A stretch of DNA of 64,000 bases from CBDCGS01 sp965216915 (GTDB lineage: Bacteria; Pseudomonadota; Alphaproteobacteria; UBA828). The notes beneath the pieces were generated by a model. It had not been told where the DNA came from. It was given only the letters and a program-made list of their open reading frames with translations, and made no database searches. The translations under genes were made by a program, and so were the position numbers. The DNA is taken from assembly GCA_965216915.1 (NCBI GenBank), contig CBDCGS010000007.1, positions 62,001-126,000 of the forward strand, in the 5' to 3' direction. The stretch's first letter is position 1. Each line of letters begins with the position of its first letter. Of the stretch, positions 8,804 through 17,218 are shown piece by piece.

Positions 8804-10354
8804 ATGATCACCCGCAGAGACGTTCTTCGCAGCCTTGCCGCCGCCGGTGCGGCAGTTGGAACGGCGACGTTCGCACGGCCCAGCCCGGCCTCGGCGCCCG
8901 CCGATTCTTGGAAGACGGCGTTCGATGACGCGCTCGCCGCCGACCGGCGCCTTCTCGGCTGGAAGAGTGTCGACGCGTCGCAGCTCGATGCGCCGTCGCT
9001 CTCGGTCGAGGGGCGCTTACCGGCCGCGCTGGTTGGCACGTTCTATCGCATGGGCCCGGCCCGGCATGAGCGCGCGGGCAAGCGCTATCGCCACTGGTTC
9101 GATGGTGACGGCATGGTTCAGGCCTTCCGCTTCGACGGCGCGGGCGTCAGTCACCGCGGCCGCTTCGTCGGAACCACCAAACTGGAGGCCGAGGAAGAGG
9201 CGGGCCGCTTCCTCTATCCGGGCTTCGGCACGGTGATCGCCGACGGCGTGCCGATACGCCGGCCGGACGATCTCAACCCCGCCAACATCAACATCCTGCG
9301 CTACGAGGATGAGTTGCTGGCTCTGTGGGAGGGCGGCTCGGCCCATGCGCTCGACCCCGAAACGCTGGCGACGCGCGGCAAGAAGGTCTGGCGAGCCGAT
9401 CTCGCGGGCGTGCCGTTCTCCGCCCACTACAAGCGCGAGCCCGACGGCACGGTCTGGAATTTCGGCAGCGCCTTCTCCCAGAAGCGACTCGCGCTCTATC
9501 GATTCGCGCCGGTTGGCACGCTCGTCGCCGGCGAGGCGGTGCCCGTGCCCGCCCTACCATATGCGCCGGGTATGACCCACGATTTCGCCGTGACCGAGCG
9601 CCACCTCGTATTCGTGCTATCGCCGTTCGTGTTCGAGCAGGCGGCGATGGCCGATGGCGCGTTTCTCGACGGCTTCGTTTGGCGCCCGGAGCGCGGGTCA
9701 CACGCTCTCGTCATCGACAAGGACGATTGGTCCCGCCAACGCTGGTATCCCTTGCCGGCCGGCTTCTCGTTCCATTTCGGCAACGCCTGGGAGGAAGCCG
9801 ACGGCACCATCCGCTTCACCTACTGCGTTGCGGAGGACGGTTCGATCCTGACCGAAACGTTCCGCGACGTCATGCGGGGTGTGTGGAAGCCCGCCACCGC
9901 CACAACGCGCTTCGCGCAGGTTGTGCTCAAGCCGAATGGTCAGGCCGAGCAGGCGGTTGCACAGTTCGCCGCCGAATTTCCGCGGGTCGCGCCCGGCGTG
10001 GTCGGGCGCCGGCATCGCCATGAGTATTGTCTCTCAGGGGCGCCCGGCACCGGCGCGTGGAATCCCTATGGCGGCAACGACCGCATCGGCGTGACGCGGC
10101 AAGATCTCGAAACCGGGCAGTCGGACAGATTCGACTATGGCCCGGATGTGATCCCCGAGGAGCATGTTTTCGTGCCGCGGCGTGGCGGCGGTGAGAGCGA
10201 CGGTTGGCTCGTCGGGACGTCGCTCGATACCGTGGCCGGCGTGACGCGGGTTTCCGTGTTCGATGCGCGCGGGGTTGCCGATGGACCGATCGCCCAAGCG
10301 ACGCTTCCCTATCCGCTTCCGCTCGGCTTCCACGGGCAGTGGCACGCCGGCTAG
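8804..10354 (+). CDS. Tat-exported carotenoid oxygenase family protein
   Basis: A 516-residue dioxygenase of the RPE65/CCD/lignostilbene family, a seven-bladed propeller with non-haem iron. The four iron-ligand histidines are visible in the expected contexts: FSAHYKREPDG, MTHDFAV, FSFHFGNAWEE and LGFHGQWHAG. The N terminus ITRRDVLRSLAAAGAAVG is a twin-arginine signal, so the enzyme is exported folded with its iron. Substrates of the family are carotenoids, apocarotenoids or stilbenes. It is the second gene of the TetR-controlled unit. The TAG stop interlocks with the minus-strand pseudogene end in CTAG at 10351-10354. Confidence 0.88.
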   Translation: MITRRDVLRSLAAAGAAVGTATFARPSPASAPADSWKTAFDDALAADRRLLGWKSVDASQLDAPSLSVEGRLPAALVGTFYRMGPARHERAGKRYRHWFDGDGMVQAFRFDGAGVSHRGRFVGTTKLEAEEEAGRFLYPGFGTVIADGVPIRRPDDLNPANINILRYEDELLALWEGGSAHALDPETLATRGKKVWRADLAGVPFSAHYKREPDGTVWNFGSAFSQKRLALYRFAPVGTLVAGEAVPVPALPYAPGMTHDFAVTERHLVFVLSPFVFEQAAMADGAFLDGFVWRPERGSHALVIDKDDWSRQRWYPLPAGFSFHFGNAWEEADGTIRFTYCVAEDGSILTETFRDVMRGVWKPATATTRFAQVVLKPNGQAEQAVAQFAAEFPRVAPGVVGRRHRHEYCLSGAPGTGAWNPYGGNDRIGVTRQDLETGQSDRFDYGPDVIPEEHVFVPRRGGGESDGWLVGTSLDTVAGVTRVSVFDARGVADGPIAQATLPYPLPLGFHGQWHAG

Positions 10355-10643
10355 CCGCTGGAGCGTGAATCTTCTCGATCGCGGCCCGCCCCACCGAAAG
10401 CGCGGGAAGCTGAGGTCCGGCGTCGTGGGCCCTTAGCGAGATCTCCACCCGGCGGTAGACGTTGAACCATTCGGGATGGTGATCCATCTTCTCGATGACC
10501 AGCGCCACCTGGCTCATGAAACCGAAGGCGGCGCGGACGTCGGGAAGGTGAACGCTTTGCAGACGGCATCCCGCGCCTCGACGGCGTGTGTCCAACCGGG
10601 AAGGTTTGACAGCCTCCGCTCGATCTCCGGGCGCTCCGCGTGA
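10351..10643 (-). pseudogene. phhB: Broken 4a-hydroxytetrahydrobiopterin dehydratase
   Basis: The minus strand carries pterin-4a-carbinolamine dehydratase sequence in two reading frames. RRLSNLPGWTH and KAFTFP are in one frame, and DVRAAFGFMSQVAL, EKMDHHPEWFNVYRRVEISL in another; a one-base deletion near 10545 separates them. The family's terminal GLT-x2-D segment is also garbled after HDAG, suggesting a further indel, and no good start codon precedes the first part. The enzyme recycles pterin cofactor for phenylalanine hydroxylase. The gene looks decayed, although a sequencing error cannot be excluded for the first lesion. Confidence 0.75.
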
Positions 10644-11041
10644 GTGCTTCGGGCCCAACCGTCGCGCCGAGCGTGGCGGACATCGAGCTGATCGCGGATC
10701 GGGCGTATCGGCGCATTCCGGCGCGGCTGCGCCGTCTCGTCGATGTCGTGCAGATCAGGATCGAGGAGTTTCCGAGCGACGAGGTGCAAGCCGATATGGG
10801 CCTCGAGAGCCCGTTCGACCTCCTCGGCCTCTACCAAGGCATCTCCCTCGATCAGCAGAGCCTGCACGACGTGCGCGACGACGTCGACCTGATCTACCTC
10901 TATCGCCGGCCGCTGCTCGACTATTGGGTCGAGTCGGGCGAGAGCCTCGAGGATGTCGTGCGCAACACGCTGATCCACGAGATTGGCCACCACTTCGGCC
11001 TGAGCGATGAGGACATGGCCCGCATTGAGGACCACGCGTGA
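10640..11041 (+). CDS. Metallopeptidase family protein (DUF1025-type zincin)
   Basis: A 133-residue minimal zincin. The catalytic HEIGHHFGLSDEDM matches the H-E-x-x-H-x8-D type motif of the family. Residues 30-100 form the conserved N-terminal part (ADMGLESPFDLLGLYQG, IYLYRRPLLDYW). Such proteins are widespread in alphaproteobacteria and actinobacteria, with unknown substrates. The GTG start at 10640 is chosen as the longest sensible; GTG at 10674 is an alternative. It overlaps the 5' end of the broken dehydratase gene on the other strand. Confidence 0.8.
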   Translation: MSASGPTVAPSVADIELIADRAYRRIPARLRRLVDVVQIRIEEFPSDEVQADMGLESPFDLLGLYQGISLDQQSLHDVRDDVDLIYLYRRPLLDYWVESGESLEDVVRNTLIHEIGHHFGLSDEDMARIEDHA

Positions 11042-11046
11042 GCGGC

Positions 11047-11625
11047 TCAGTCCCCGAGCTCGAAGGTCTCGATGTCCTCGAACCCACCGCCAAGGGGATA
11101 GGTCGCCTCGATCATGTAGTCGGCGCCCGCCGAGCCGAGGTGGCTCGAGAAGAGGTGAAAGGCCGAGACCGTGAAGGGCTCACAGGCGAACAGCGCGTGA
11201 TGTGTGATGAAGTCGTGGACATTGCCGGCAGCGATGCCGCGCCGGCTGCGCGCCAGGGTGATGTGTGGCGCGAACTTGCGCGGCTCGGGGGCGAAATCGA
11301 GCTGCGTGACCGCGGCCTCGACACGGTCGCGCAGCTGCGCCAACGCTGGGTTGCGCGCGACGCCGGCCCACAAGGTCCGCGCCGCGCCGCGCGGGGGAAA
11401 CTGGCCGACACCTTTCAGCGTGAGCGGAAAGGGAAACGCCTCCACGGTCGCGAGCACATCGCAGAGGTCGCGGAACGTGCGGCGGTCGACATCGCCCAGG
11501 AAGCGCAGCGTGAGATGAAAATTTGCCGGGTCGAGCCAGCGCGCGCCCGGCATGCCGCCGCCGAGCGCGCCGAGGCGCACGCGGATCGCCTCAGGAAGAT
11601 CGAGCGCGACGAAGAGCCGTTGCAT
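11047..11625 (-). CDS. thpR: RNA 2',3'-cyclic phosphodiesterase
   Basis: A 192-residue 2H phosphoesterase with both HxTx motifs: HLTL near residue 37 and HITL near 121, with the usual N-terminal RLFVALDLPE. It opens 2',3'-cyclic phosphates on RNA ends and can ligate 2'-5' bonds in vitro. It ends five bases from the convergent metallopeptidase stop. It follows the tesA-like gene on the same strand with a gap of about 23 bases, so the two may be cotranscribed. Confidence 0.9.
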   Translation of the reverse strand: MQRLFVALDLPEAIRVRLGALGGGMPGARWLDPANFHLTLRFLGDVDRRTFRDLCDVLATVEAFPFPLTLKGVGQFPPRGAARTLWAGVARNPALAQLRDRVEAAVTQLDFAPEPRKFAPHITLARSRRGIAAGNVHDFITHHALFACEPFTVSAFHLFSSHLGSAGADYMIEATYPLGGGFEDIETFELGD

Positions 11626-11648
11626 GGCCGGTTTGCGGGATCCGGCGC

Positions 11649-12329
11649 TCAGCCGGCCTTGTGGCGCCGGATGACCGCCACCACATGCGGTAAGATGCGC
11701 CGCACGATCTCCTCGACACCCGCGACGTTCGGGTGGAGCCCATCGGATTGGTTCAGCGACGGCACAGCTGCGACACCATCCAGGAAGAACGGATAAAGAG
11801 CGACACTGTGCTTCGCGGCGAGCCTTTCGTAAACGGCGCGGAATGCCTGCGTGTAATCCTCACCAAAGTTGGGGGGCGCGAGCATGCCGGCGAGGAGCGT
11901 GGTCGCCCCGAGTTCGCCGAGCCGCGTCAGAATCGCATCGAGATTGTCGAACAGGTCCTCGGTCGGCAGCCCGCGCAGGCCGTCATTGGCGCCGAGCTCG
12001 ACGATGACGATCTCGGGCCGGTCGGCGAGCACCCAATCGAGGCGCGCGAGGCCGCCCGCGCTGGTGTCGCCCGAGATGCCCGCATTGATGACCTCCCAGT
12101 CGAACCCCTGCGCGCCGAGCGCCGCTTGGAGCTTCGCGGGAAACGCATCTTCGGCCGCAAGGCCGTATCCCGCCGTGAGGCTGTCGCCGAGCACCACCAT
12201 GCGCCGGGCAGGGTCCGCTGCCACGGTCTCGCCAAGAATGATCAGCGCAATCGCGGCGGCGGCGAGCCGCGGCACGATCGCATTGGCGCGCCGCGTGAGC
12301 CTGAGAAAAATGAGCGTGGAGCGGCGCAT
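11649..12329 (-). CDS. tesA: Arylesterase / lysophospholipase TesA-like (SGNH)
   Basis: A 226-residue exported SGNH hydrolase. A hydrophobic signal segment (residues 17-37) precedes VVLGDSLTAGYGL, which carries the nucleophile Ser. The oxyanion Gly is in NAGISGDTSAGG, the Asn in GANDGLRG, and the D-x-x-H pair in SDGLHPN. It hydrolyses thioesters and esters in the periplasm. The gene is divergent from the ybbA/ybbP pair, as in Escherichia coli. Its ATG interlocks with the ybbA ATG in CATG at 12327-12330, so translation initiation of the two genes shares bases. Confidence 0.9.
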   Translation of the reverse strand: MRRSTLIFLRLTRRANAIVPRLAAAAIALIILGETVAADPARRMVVLGDSLTAGYGLAAEDAFPAKLQAALGAQGFDWEVINAGISGDTSAGGLARLDWVLADRPEIVIVELGANDGLRGLPTEDLFDNLDAILTRLGELGATTLLAGMLAPPNFGEDYTQAFRAVYERLAAKHSVALYPFFLDGVAAVPSLNQSDGLHPNVAGVEEIVRRILPHVVAVIRRHKAG

Positions 12330-13020
12330 GTCGGATAGGCCTCGGGTCATCGAACTGGAAGATGTGCATCTAACCCTCACAAGCCAAGCGGGTCCGGTCA
12401 ATATTCTGCGCGGGGTGTCGCTCGCCGCCGCGCGCGGCGAGAGCGTCGCGGTGCTCGGGCCGTCCGGTGCGGGCAAGTCGACCCTGCTCGCCGTGATCGC
12501 CGGGCTTGAGCGCGCCGATAGCGGCACGGTCACGGTCGACGGCCGGGACATTCGTGGCCTCGGTGAGAGCTCGCTCGCGTCGTTTCGGCGCGACACCGTC
12601 GGCATCGTCTTCCAGGCGTTCCACCTCATTCCCACCATGACGGCGCTCGAGAACGTCGCCTTGCCGCTCGAGCTTGGCGCGCGTCGCGACGCTCTGGAGC
12701 GGGCGCGCGCGGCGCTCGGTTCGGTCGGCCTCGGCGCCCGGCTGCGTCACTATCCGAGCCAGCTGTCGGGCGGCGAGCAGCAGCGCGTCGCCTTGGCCCG
12801 CGCCTTCGCCCCCGAACCCGCGGTGCTGCTCGCCGACGAGCCCACCGGCAACCTCGACAGCGAGACCGGTGACACGGTGATGGGTGTGCTGTTCGACCTC
12901 TGCGCGGCGCGTGAGGCGACGCTCGTGCTCGTGACCCACGACAAGGCCATCGCCGCGCGCTGCGATCGCACGGTTCATATGGTCGACGGCCGTTTCGACG
13001 GCCCGGCGCCGGGCGTGTGA
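12328..13020 (+). CDS. ybbA: ABC transporter ATP-binding protein YbbA-like
   Basis: A 230-residue ATPase of the LolD/MacB class with Walker A GPSGAGKST, Q-loop VFQAFHLIPTMTALENV, signature LSGGEQQRVALARAF and Walker B VLLADEPTGNLD. It forms a complex with the FtsX-type permease encoded ten bases downstream. Such complexes act as mechanotransmission machines or lipoprotein extractors, not as simple importers. The ATG at 12328 overlaps the tesA start; an in-frame ATG at 12310 preceded by GAGAAAA is an alternative that would increase the overlap. Confidence 0.9.
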   Translation: MSDRPRVIELEDVHLTLTSQAGPVNILRGVSLAAARGESVAVLGPSGAGKSTLLAVIAGLERADSGTVTVDGRDIRGLGESSLASFRRDTVGIVFQAFHLIPTMTALENVALPLELGARRDALERARAALGSVGLGARLRHYPSQLSGGEQQRVALARAFAPEPAVLLADEPTGNLDSETGDTVMGVLFDLCAAREATLVLVTHDKAIAARCDRTVHMVDGRFDGPAPGV

Positions 13021-13030
13021 GGCGCGGCGC

Positions 13031-15547
13031 ATGATCGGCGTCGCCTGGCGCCTCGCACGCCGGGAGCTGCGCGGCGGTGTGCGCGGCTTCCGCGTGTTCT
13101 TGGCGTGCCTCGCGCTCGGCGTCGCAATCACGGCCGGCGTCGGCTCGCTCGCCGAAGCGCTCAAGGCGGGGCTCGCGCGGGATGCGCGGATCCTGCTCGG
13201 TGGTGATGTCGAGATCACCCTGTTCTCACGCGCGCTCGAGGCCGAGGCGCTAACCTATCTGGCGCAGGAAAGCCGCGCACTCTCGCACGTCGTCACCATG
13301 CGCGGCATGGCGCGCGCGGCCGAGCCCGGGGGCCGCGCGCGCGGCTCTCTGATCGAGCTCAAGGCGATCGACGGGGCCTATCCGCTGCTCGGCACGCTGC
13401 GCCTCGCCGACGACCAGCCGTTCGACGAGGCCCTCGCCGGGAGTGGCGCCGTTGCCGACCGCGCGCTCTTCGACCGGCTCGGCCTCGAGGTGGGCGACGC
13501 GATCCGCGTCGGCGCCGCGACCTTGACGCTGCGCGGTGTGATCGAAAAAGAACCGGATCGGGTCACCGGCGGAATCGCGCTCGGGCCGCGCGTGATGATC
13601 GCCGGCGAGGCGCTGGCGGCGACCAAGCTGGTGCAGCCGGGTGTGCTGCTCCGCCATCGCTATCGCGTGCTTGTTCCCGAGGCGGCATCGCTCGGCGCCT
13701 GGACCGATGCGCTGGATGAGGCCTTTCCTGAAAGCGGCTGGCGCGTGCGCGATGCCCGCGACGCCAATCCGGGCCTCCGCCGTCAGCTCGATCGCGTCGG
13801 CCTTTTCCTCACCCTGGTTGGGCTCTCGGCGCTGTTCGTCGGTGGCATCGGCGTCGCGAGCGCCGTCTCGAGCCATTTGCAGGGCAAGGTGCGCACGATC
13901 GCGACACTGAAATGCGTCGGTGCGACGCACGGCACGGTCCAGCTCGCATTCCTGCTGCAGATCACGCTGCTCGCCTTGGTGGGCATCGCGATCGGGCTCG
14001 CGCTCGGCGCCGCCGCGCCTCCCGTGCTCTCCGCGATCTTCGGCGATCGGTTGCCCGTTCCGCTGGCTGGCGGCATCTATGGCGGCGCGCTCGGCCTCGC
14101 GACGGCCTATGGCCTGCTGACCATGCTCGCCTTCTCGCTCTGGCCGCTCGGCCAGGCGGCGCGCACGCCACCGGGCCTCCTGTTCCGAGCCGCGGTCGCG
14201 CCGCACACGGGCTGGCCGCCGCTTGTCAGCATCGCCGCCACTGCGTTCGCCGCGCTCGCGCTCGGAGGGCTCGCGGTCGCGACTGCCTCGCGGCCATCGA
14301 TCGCGCTCTGGTTCGTCCTTGGCGCGTTGTTCTCGCTCGCGCTCTTCCGCGGCGCGGCGGCGATGATGAAACTGCTCGCCCGCCTCGCTCGGAGGGCCCA
14401 GGTCCCGGCGCTCCGCCTCGGCCTCGCCAATCTGGGTCGGCCCGGCGCGCCGACCGTACCGGTCGCGATGTCGCTCGGCGCGGGGCTTGCGGTTCTCGTC
14501 GCCATCGCCCTCGTGCAAGGCAACCTCGGCGCCCAAATCACCGAGCAGCGCGATGCCGACCGGCCAAGCTACTTTTTTCTCGATATCCAGCCGAACCAGG
14601 TCGAGCCGTTCGATGCGTTGCTGGCCGACACCCCGGGCGCGGAGCGTGGACAGCGCGTGCCCATGCTGCGCGGGCGCATCGTGCGCATCAACGACGTGCC
14701 GGTCGCCGAGGCCACCATCGCGCCCGGCTCGCGCTGGGTGGTGCAGAGCGATCTCGGCCTGAGCTACGCCGCCGAGCCGCCGGTCAACGCCGAGATCGTG
14801 GCCGGCGCATGGTGGCCCGCGGGCTATCGCGGCGAGCCGCTGATCTCGTTTAGCAACGAGGTCGCCCGCGATTTCGGCATCGGGGTCGGCGATTCACTGT
14901 CCATCAACATCCTTGGGCGCGAAATCAAGGCCAAGATCACGAGTCTCAGGACAGTCGACTGGACGGCTTTCGACGTGAATTTCGTCGTGATTTTCTCGCC
15001 CGGCGTGCTCGAGTCGGCACCGCAGACCCATCTTGCGACCGCCCGTGCGACGCCGGAGGCCGAGCCTCTGCTCGAGCGCGCGGTCGCGGACCGTTTCGCC
15101 AACGTGACCGCGATCCCGGTGCGCGCGATCGTCGATGCGCTGGACGACGTGTTCAGCCGCATCGGCGTGGCGATCCAATCGATCGCCGGGCTGACCGTGA
15201 TCGCCGGCGTGCTCGTCTTGGCGGGCGCGATCGCGGCGGGCCACGAGCGGCGGGTCTACGATGCGATCGTGCTCAAGGTGCTCGGCGCCCGCCGCGTCGA
15301 TCTGCTCCGCATATTCCTCTTCGAGCACGTGCTGCTCGGCTGCATCACGGCGGCGGTCGCGATCGGCATCGGCACGGCCGCCGCCTACGCGTTCGTCACC
15401 CAAGTGCTCGATTTGCCCTGGTCGTTCCTGCCGAGCTATGTGGCGGTCACGGCGGTTGGGTGTATCTTGATCACCTTGTTCTTCGGCTTCGCGAGCACGT
15501 GGCGCGCGCTCGGCCGAAAGGCGGCGCCGCTGCTCAGGGTGGAGTAG
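13031..15547 (+). CDS. ybbP: FtsX-like ABC permease YbbP
   Basis: An 838-residue permease with ten predicted membrane segments. There is an N-terminal anchor, a large periplasmic domain, a block of membrane helices around residues 255-470, a second periplasmic domain, and a final FtsX unit of three helices (residues 715-830). The duplicated FtsX architecture is typical of YbbP. It pairs with the upstream ATPase, and the adjacent divergent tesA reproduces the conserved tesA-ybbAP neighbourhood, implying a joint role in envelope lipid or thioester metabolism. Confidence 0.9.
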   Translation: MIGVAWRLARRELRGGVRGFRVFLACLALGVAITAGVGSLAEALKAGLARDARILLGGDVEITLFSRALEAEALTYLAQESRALSHVVTMRGMARAAEPGGRARGSLIELKAIDGAYPLLGTLRLADDQPFDEALAGSGAVADRALFDRLGLEVGDAIRVGAATLTLRGVIEKEPDRVTGGIALGPRVMIAGEALAATKLVQPGVLLRHRYRVLVPEAASLGAWTDALDEAFPESGWRVRDARDANPGLRRQLDRVGLFLTLVGLSALFVGGIGVASAVSSHLQGKVRTIATLKCVGATHGTVQLAFLLQITLLALVGIAIGLALGAAAPPVLSAIFGDRLPVPLAGGIYGGALGLATAYGLLTMLAFSLWPLGQAARTPPGLLFRAAVAPHTGWPPLVSIAATAFAALALGGLAVATASRPSIALWFVLGALFSLALFRGAAAMMKLLARLARRAQVPALRLGLANLGRPGAPTVPVAMSLGAGLAVLVAIALVQGNLGAQITEQRDADRPSYFFLDIQPNQVEPFDALLADTPGAERGQRVPMLRGRIVRINDVPVAEATIAPGSRWVVQSDLGLSYAAEPPVNAEIVAGAWWPAGYRGEPLISFSNEVARDFGIGVGDSLSINILGREIKAKITSLRTVDWTAFDVNFVVIFSPGVLESAPQTHLATARATPEAEPLLERAVADRFANVTAIPVRAIVDALDDVFSRIGVAIQSIAGLTVIAGVLVLAGAIAAGHERRVYDAIVLKVLGARRVDLLRIFLFEHVLLGCITAAVAIGIGTAAAYAFVTQVLDLPWSFLPSYVAVTAVGCILITLFFGFASTWRALGRKAAPLLRVE

Positions 15548-15549
15548 GC

Positions 15550-16287
15550 GTGTCGAACGGACCTCCCCCGACCCGCCCGCAGGAGCTTCGGGCCTTCGAA
15601 CTCGTGGCCGAAGGCGCCGGCATGACCTTTCGCGATTTTCGCGTGGTCGCCGGGCTTGGGGCCCTGCCGGCGCTGATGTCCGTTCTGTGGGCGTTGGTGC
15701 TTGGGATCGGCGAGGTGGGTCCGCTGCACGTCAGCACGATCGCCTATTCGCTGGGCGAGCTTTTCCTCTTCTCAACCTTCGCGGTGGCGTGGCACCGATA
15801 CATCCTGCTGCGACGGCGCGACACGCGCGCCTCGCTACAGTTTTGGCCGAGCACGCGCGATTTCCTCTACTTTGTGCGTTTGTCGCTTTTTCTCGTGCCG
15901 CCGCAGGCGGTTGTCGTCGCTCTGGCTGCATCGCGCACGCCTGAGGAATCGCTCGGCCTCCTTCCGTTGTATTTGGTCGCCGAACTGGGCGCGATGATCG
16001 GCGCCGGTCTGTTCAGCCTCGGTTTCCCGGCCATGGCGATCGACCGGTTTCACGGCTTCGCTGCGGCCCGCCAAGCGCTGCGCGGTGCCACGCCGCCGCT
16101 CATCGGCGCACTTGCGATCGTGACCGTCGCGGCCACCATCCTGACGCAAGCGCTCGTCGTGCCGCTGGCCGCGGGCGGCGTGTCGACCCTGCTGGGGGCG
16201 GTGCTGCACACGCTCATCACGCTCGGCTATGTCGCGGTCGTCGTCGCGATCGTTTCGATCGCCTATCGACGGCGCGTCGGCACTTAG
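15550..16287 (+). CDS. Polytopic membrane protein of unknown function
   Basis: A 245-residue protein with about six hydrophobic segments: residues 33-58, 63-85, 110-130, 140-165, 180-205 and 210-235. I recognise no signature; the general layout is like YIP1/DUF-type membrane proteins. The GTG start lies two bases after the ybbP stop, so it is translationally coupled to the ABC complex and may be a partner. It ends before a region with its own terminator-like hairpin (CGCCG/CGGCG followed by CTTTT near 16342-16360). Confidence 0.6.
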   Translation: MSNGPPPTRPQELRAFELVAEGAGMTFRDFRVVAGLGALPALMSVLWALVLGIGEVGPLHVSTIAYSLGELFLFSTFAVAWHRYILLRRRDTRASLQFWPSTRDFLYFVRLSLFLVPPQAVVVALAASRTPEESLGLLPLYLVAELGAMIGAGLFSLGFPAMAIDRFHGFAAARQALRGATPPLIGALAIVTVAATILTQALVVPLAAGGVSTLLGAVLHTLITLGYVAVVVAIVSIAYRRRVGT

Positions 16288-16374
16288 GCACGCCGTTTTT
16301 CGCGGACCGTTCACAGAACCTTAACGCTAAGCGCCAAAAAACGCCGGAATCGGCGCTTTTGGCCTCGTCAAACG

Positions 16375-16402
16375 TTGAAATCGCCGCGTGCCTTCATAAT
16401 AT
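16375..16402 (+). promoter_or_regulatory. Probable promoter of the BI-1 gene
   Basis: TTGAAA at 16375-16380 and TAATAT at 16397-16402 are separated by 16 bases, a good housekeeping-type promoter in an otherwise GC-rich region. The start codon at 16438 follows after a GAGGGAG ribosome site. Confidence 0.6.
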
Positions 16403-16437
16403 AGAGGCCGAGTTCTCCGTTTTCTTGAGGGAGTCAC

Positions 16438-17151
16438 ATGGCTTTCGGCACACAATCGCGCCCGCTTGGCCGCACTCTGACCCAGGCCCAGGTCGATCAG
16501 GGCCTGCGGACCTACATGCTGCGGGTCTACAACTACATGGCCTCGGGCTTGGCGCTCACGGGCGTGACCGCGTACGTGGTCGCCCACACCGGCCTCTACG
16601 AGGCGCTGTTCACCTCTGGCATCGGCTTCGTCGTGATGCTCGCCCCGCTCGGCATCGTGTTCTTCATGAGCATCAAGATCGAGCGCATGAAGGAGACCAC
16701 GGCGCAAACGCTGTTCTGGGTCTTCTCGATCCTGATGGGCGCATCGCTCTCCTACATCTTCATGGCCTACACGGCGACGAGCATCGTGCGCGTGTTCTTC
16801 ATCACGATGGGCATGTTCGGCGCGATGAGCCTCTACGGCTACACCACCCGCCGCTCGCTCGCCCACTGGGGTTCCTTCCTGATCATGGGCCTGATCGGCG
16901 TCATCATCGCGATGGTGGTCAACATCTTCCTGAATTCGGAGCTGCTGCATTACGTGATCTCGGTGATCGGCGTGCTCGTGTTCACCGGCCTCACCGCGTG
17001 GGACACGCAGCGCATCAAGCTCGCCTATGTCGAGAGCGACGGGAAGGCCGTGATGGTGAAGAAGTCCATCATGGGCGCGCTTTCGCTCTATCTGAACTTC
17101 ATCAACCTCTTCATCCTCCTCTTGCACCTCTTCGGAGGCGCGCGCGAGTAG
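16438..17151 (+). CDS. Bax inhibitor-1 / YccA family membrane protein
   Basis: A 237-residue protein with seven hydrophobic segments, starting with the typical soluble leader and VDQGLRTYMLRVYNYMASGL. The family signature is present (TAWDTQRIKLAYVE, with the paired acidic residues of the pH-sensing calcium leak site). Bacterial relatives act in the inner membrane as ion leak channels or FtsH modulators. It has its own promoter, a GAGGGAG site before the ATG, and a terminator hairpin shortly after the stop, so it is a single-gene unit. Confidence 0.92.
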   Translation: MAFGTQSRPLGRTLTQAQVDQGLRTYMLRVYNYMASGLALTGVTAYVVAHTGLYEALFTSGIGFVVMLAPLGIVFFMSIKIERMKETTAQTLFWVFSILMGASLSYIFMAYTATSIVRVFFITMGMFGAMSLYGYTTRRSLAHWGSFLIMGLIGVIIAMVVNIFLNSELLHYVISVIGVLVFTGLTAWDTQRIKLAYVESDGKAVMVKKSIMGALSLYLNFINLFILLLHLFGGARE

Positions 17152-17176
17152 CACTATCCGCAATCGATTTGCGCGA

Positions 17177-17203
17177 AGCACCCGGCTCTGCCGGGTGCTT
17201 TCG
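17177..17203 (+). terminator. Rho-independent terminator after the BI-1 gene
   Basis: A perfect ten-base stem AGCACCCGGC / GCCGGGTGCT closes a TCT loop and is followed by a short T run (TTTC). The U tract is weak, so termination may be partial; the next gene starts 16 bases later. Confidence 0.7.
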
Positions 17204-17218
17204 CGTTGAGGGGGCGCG

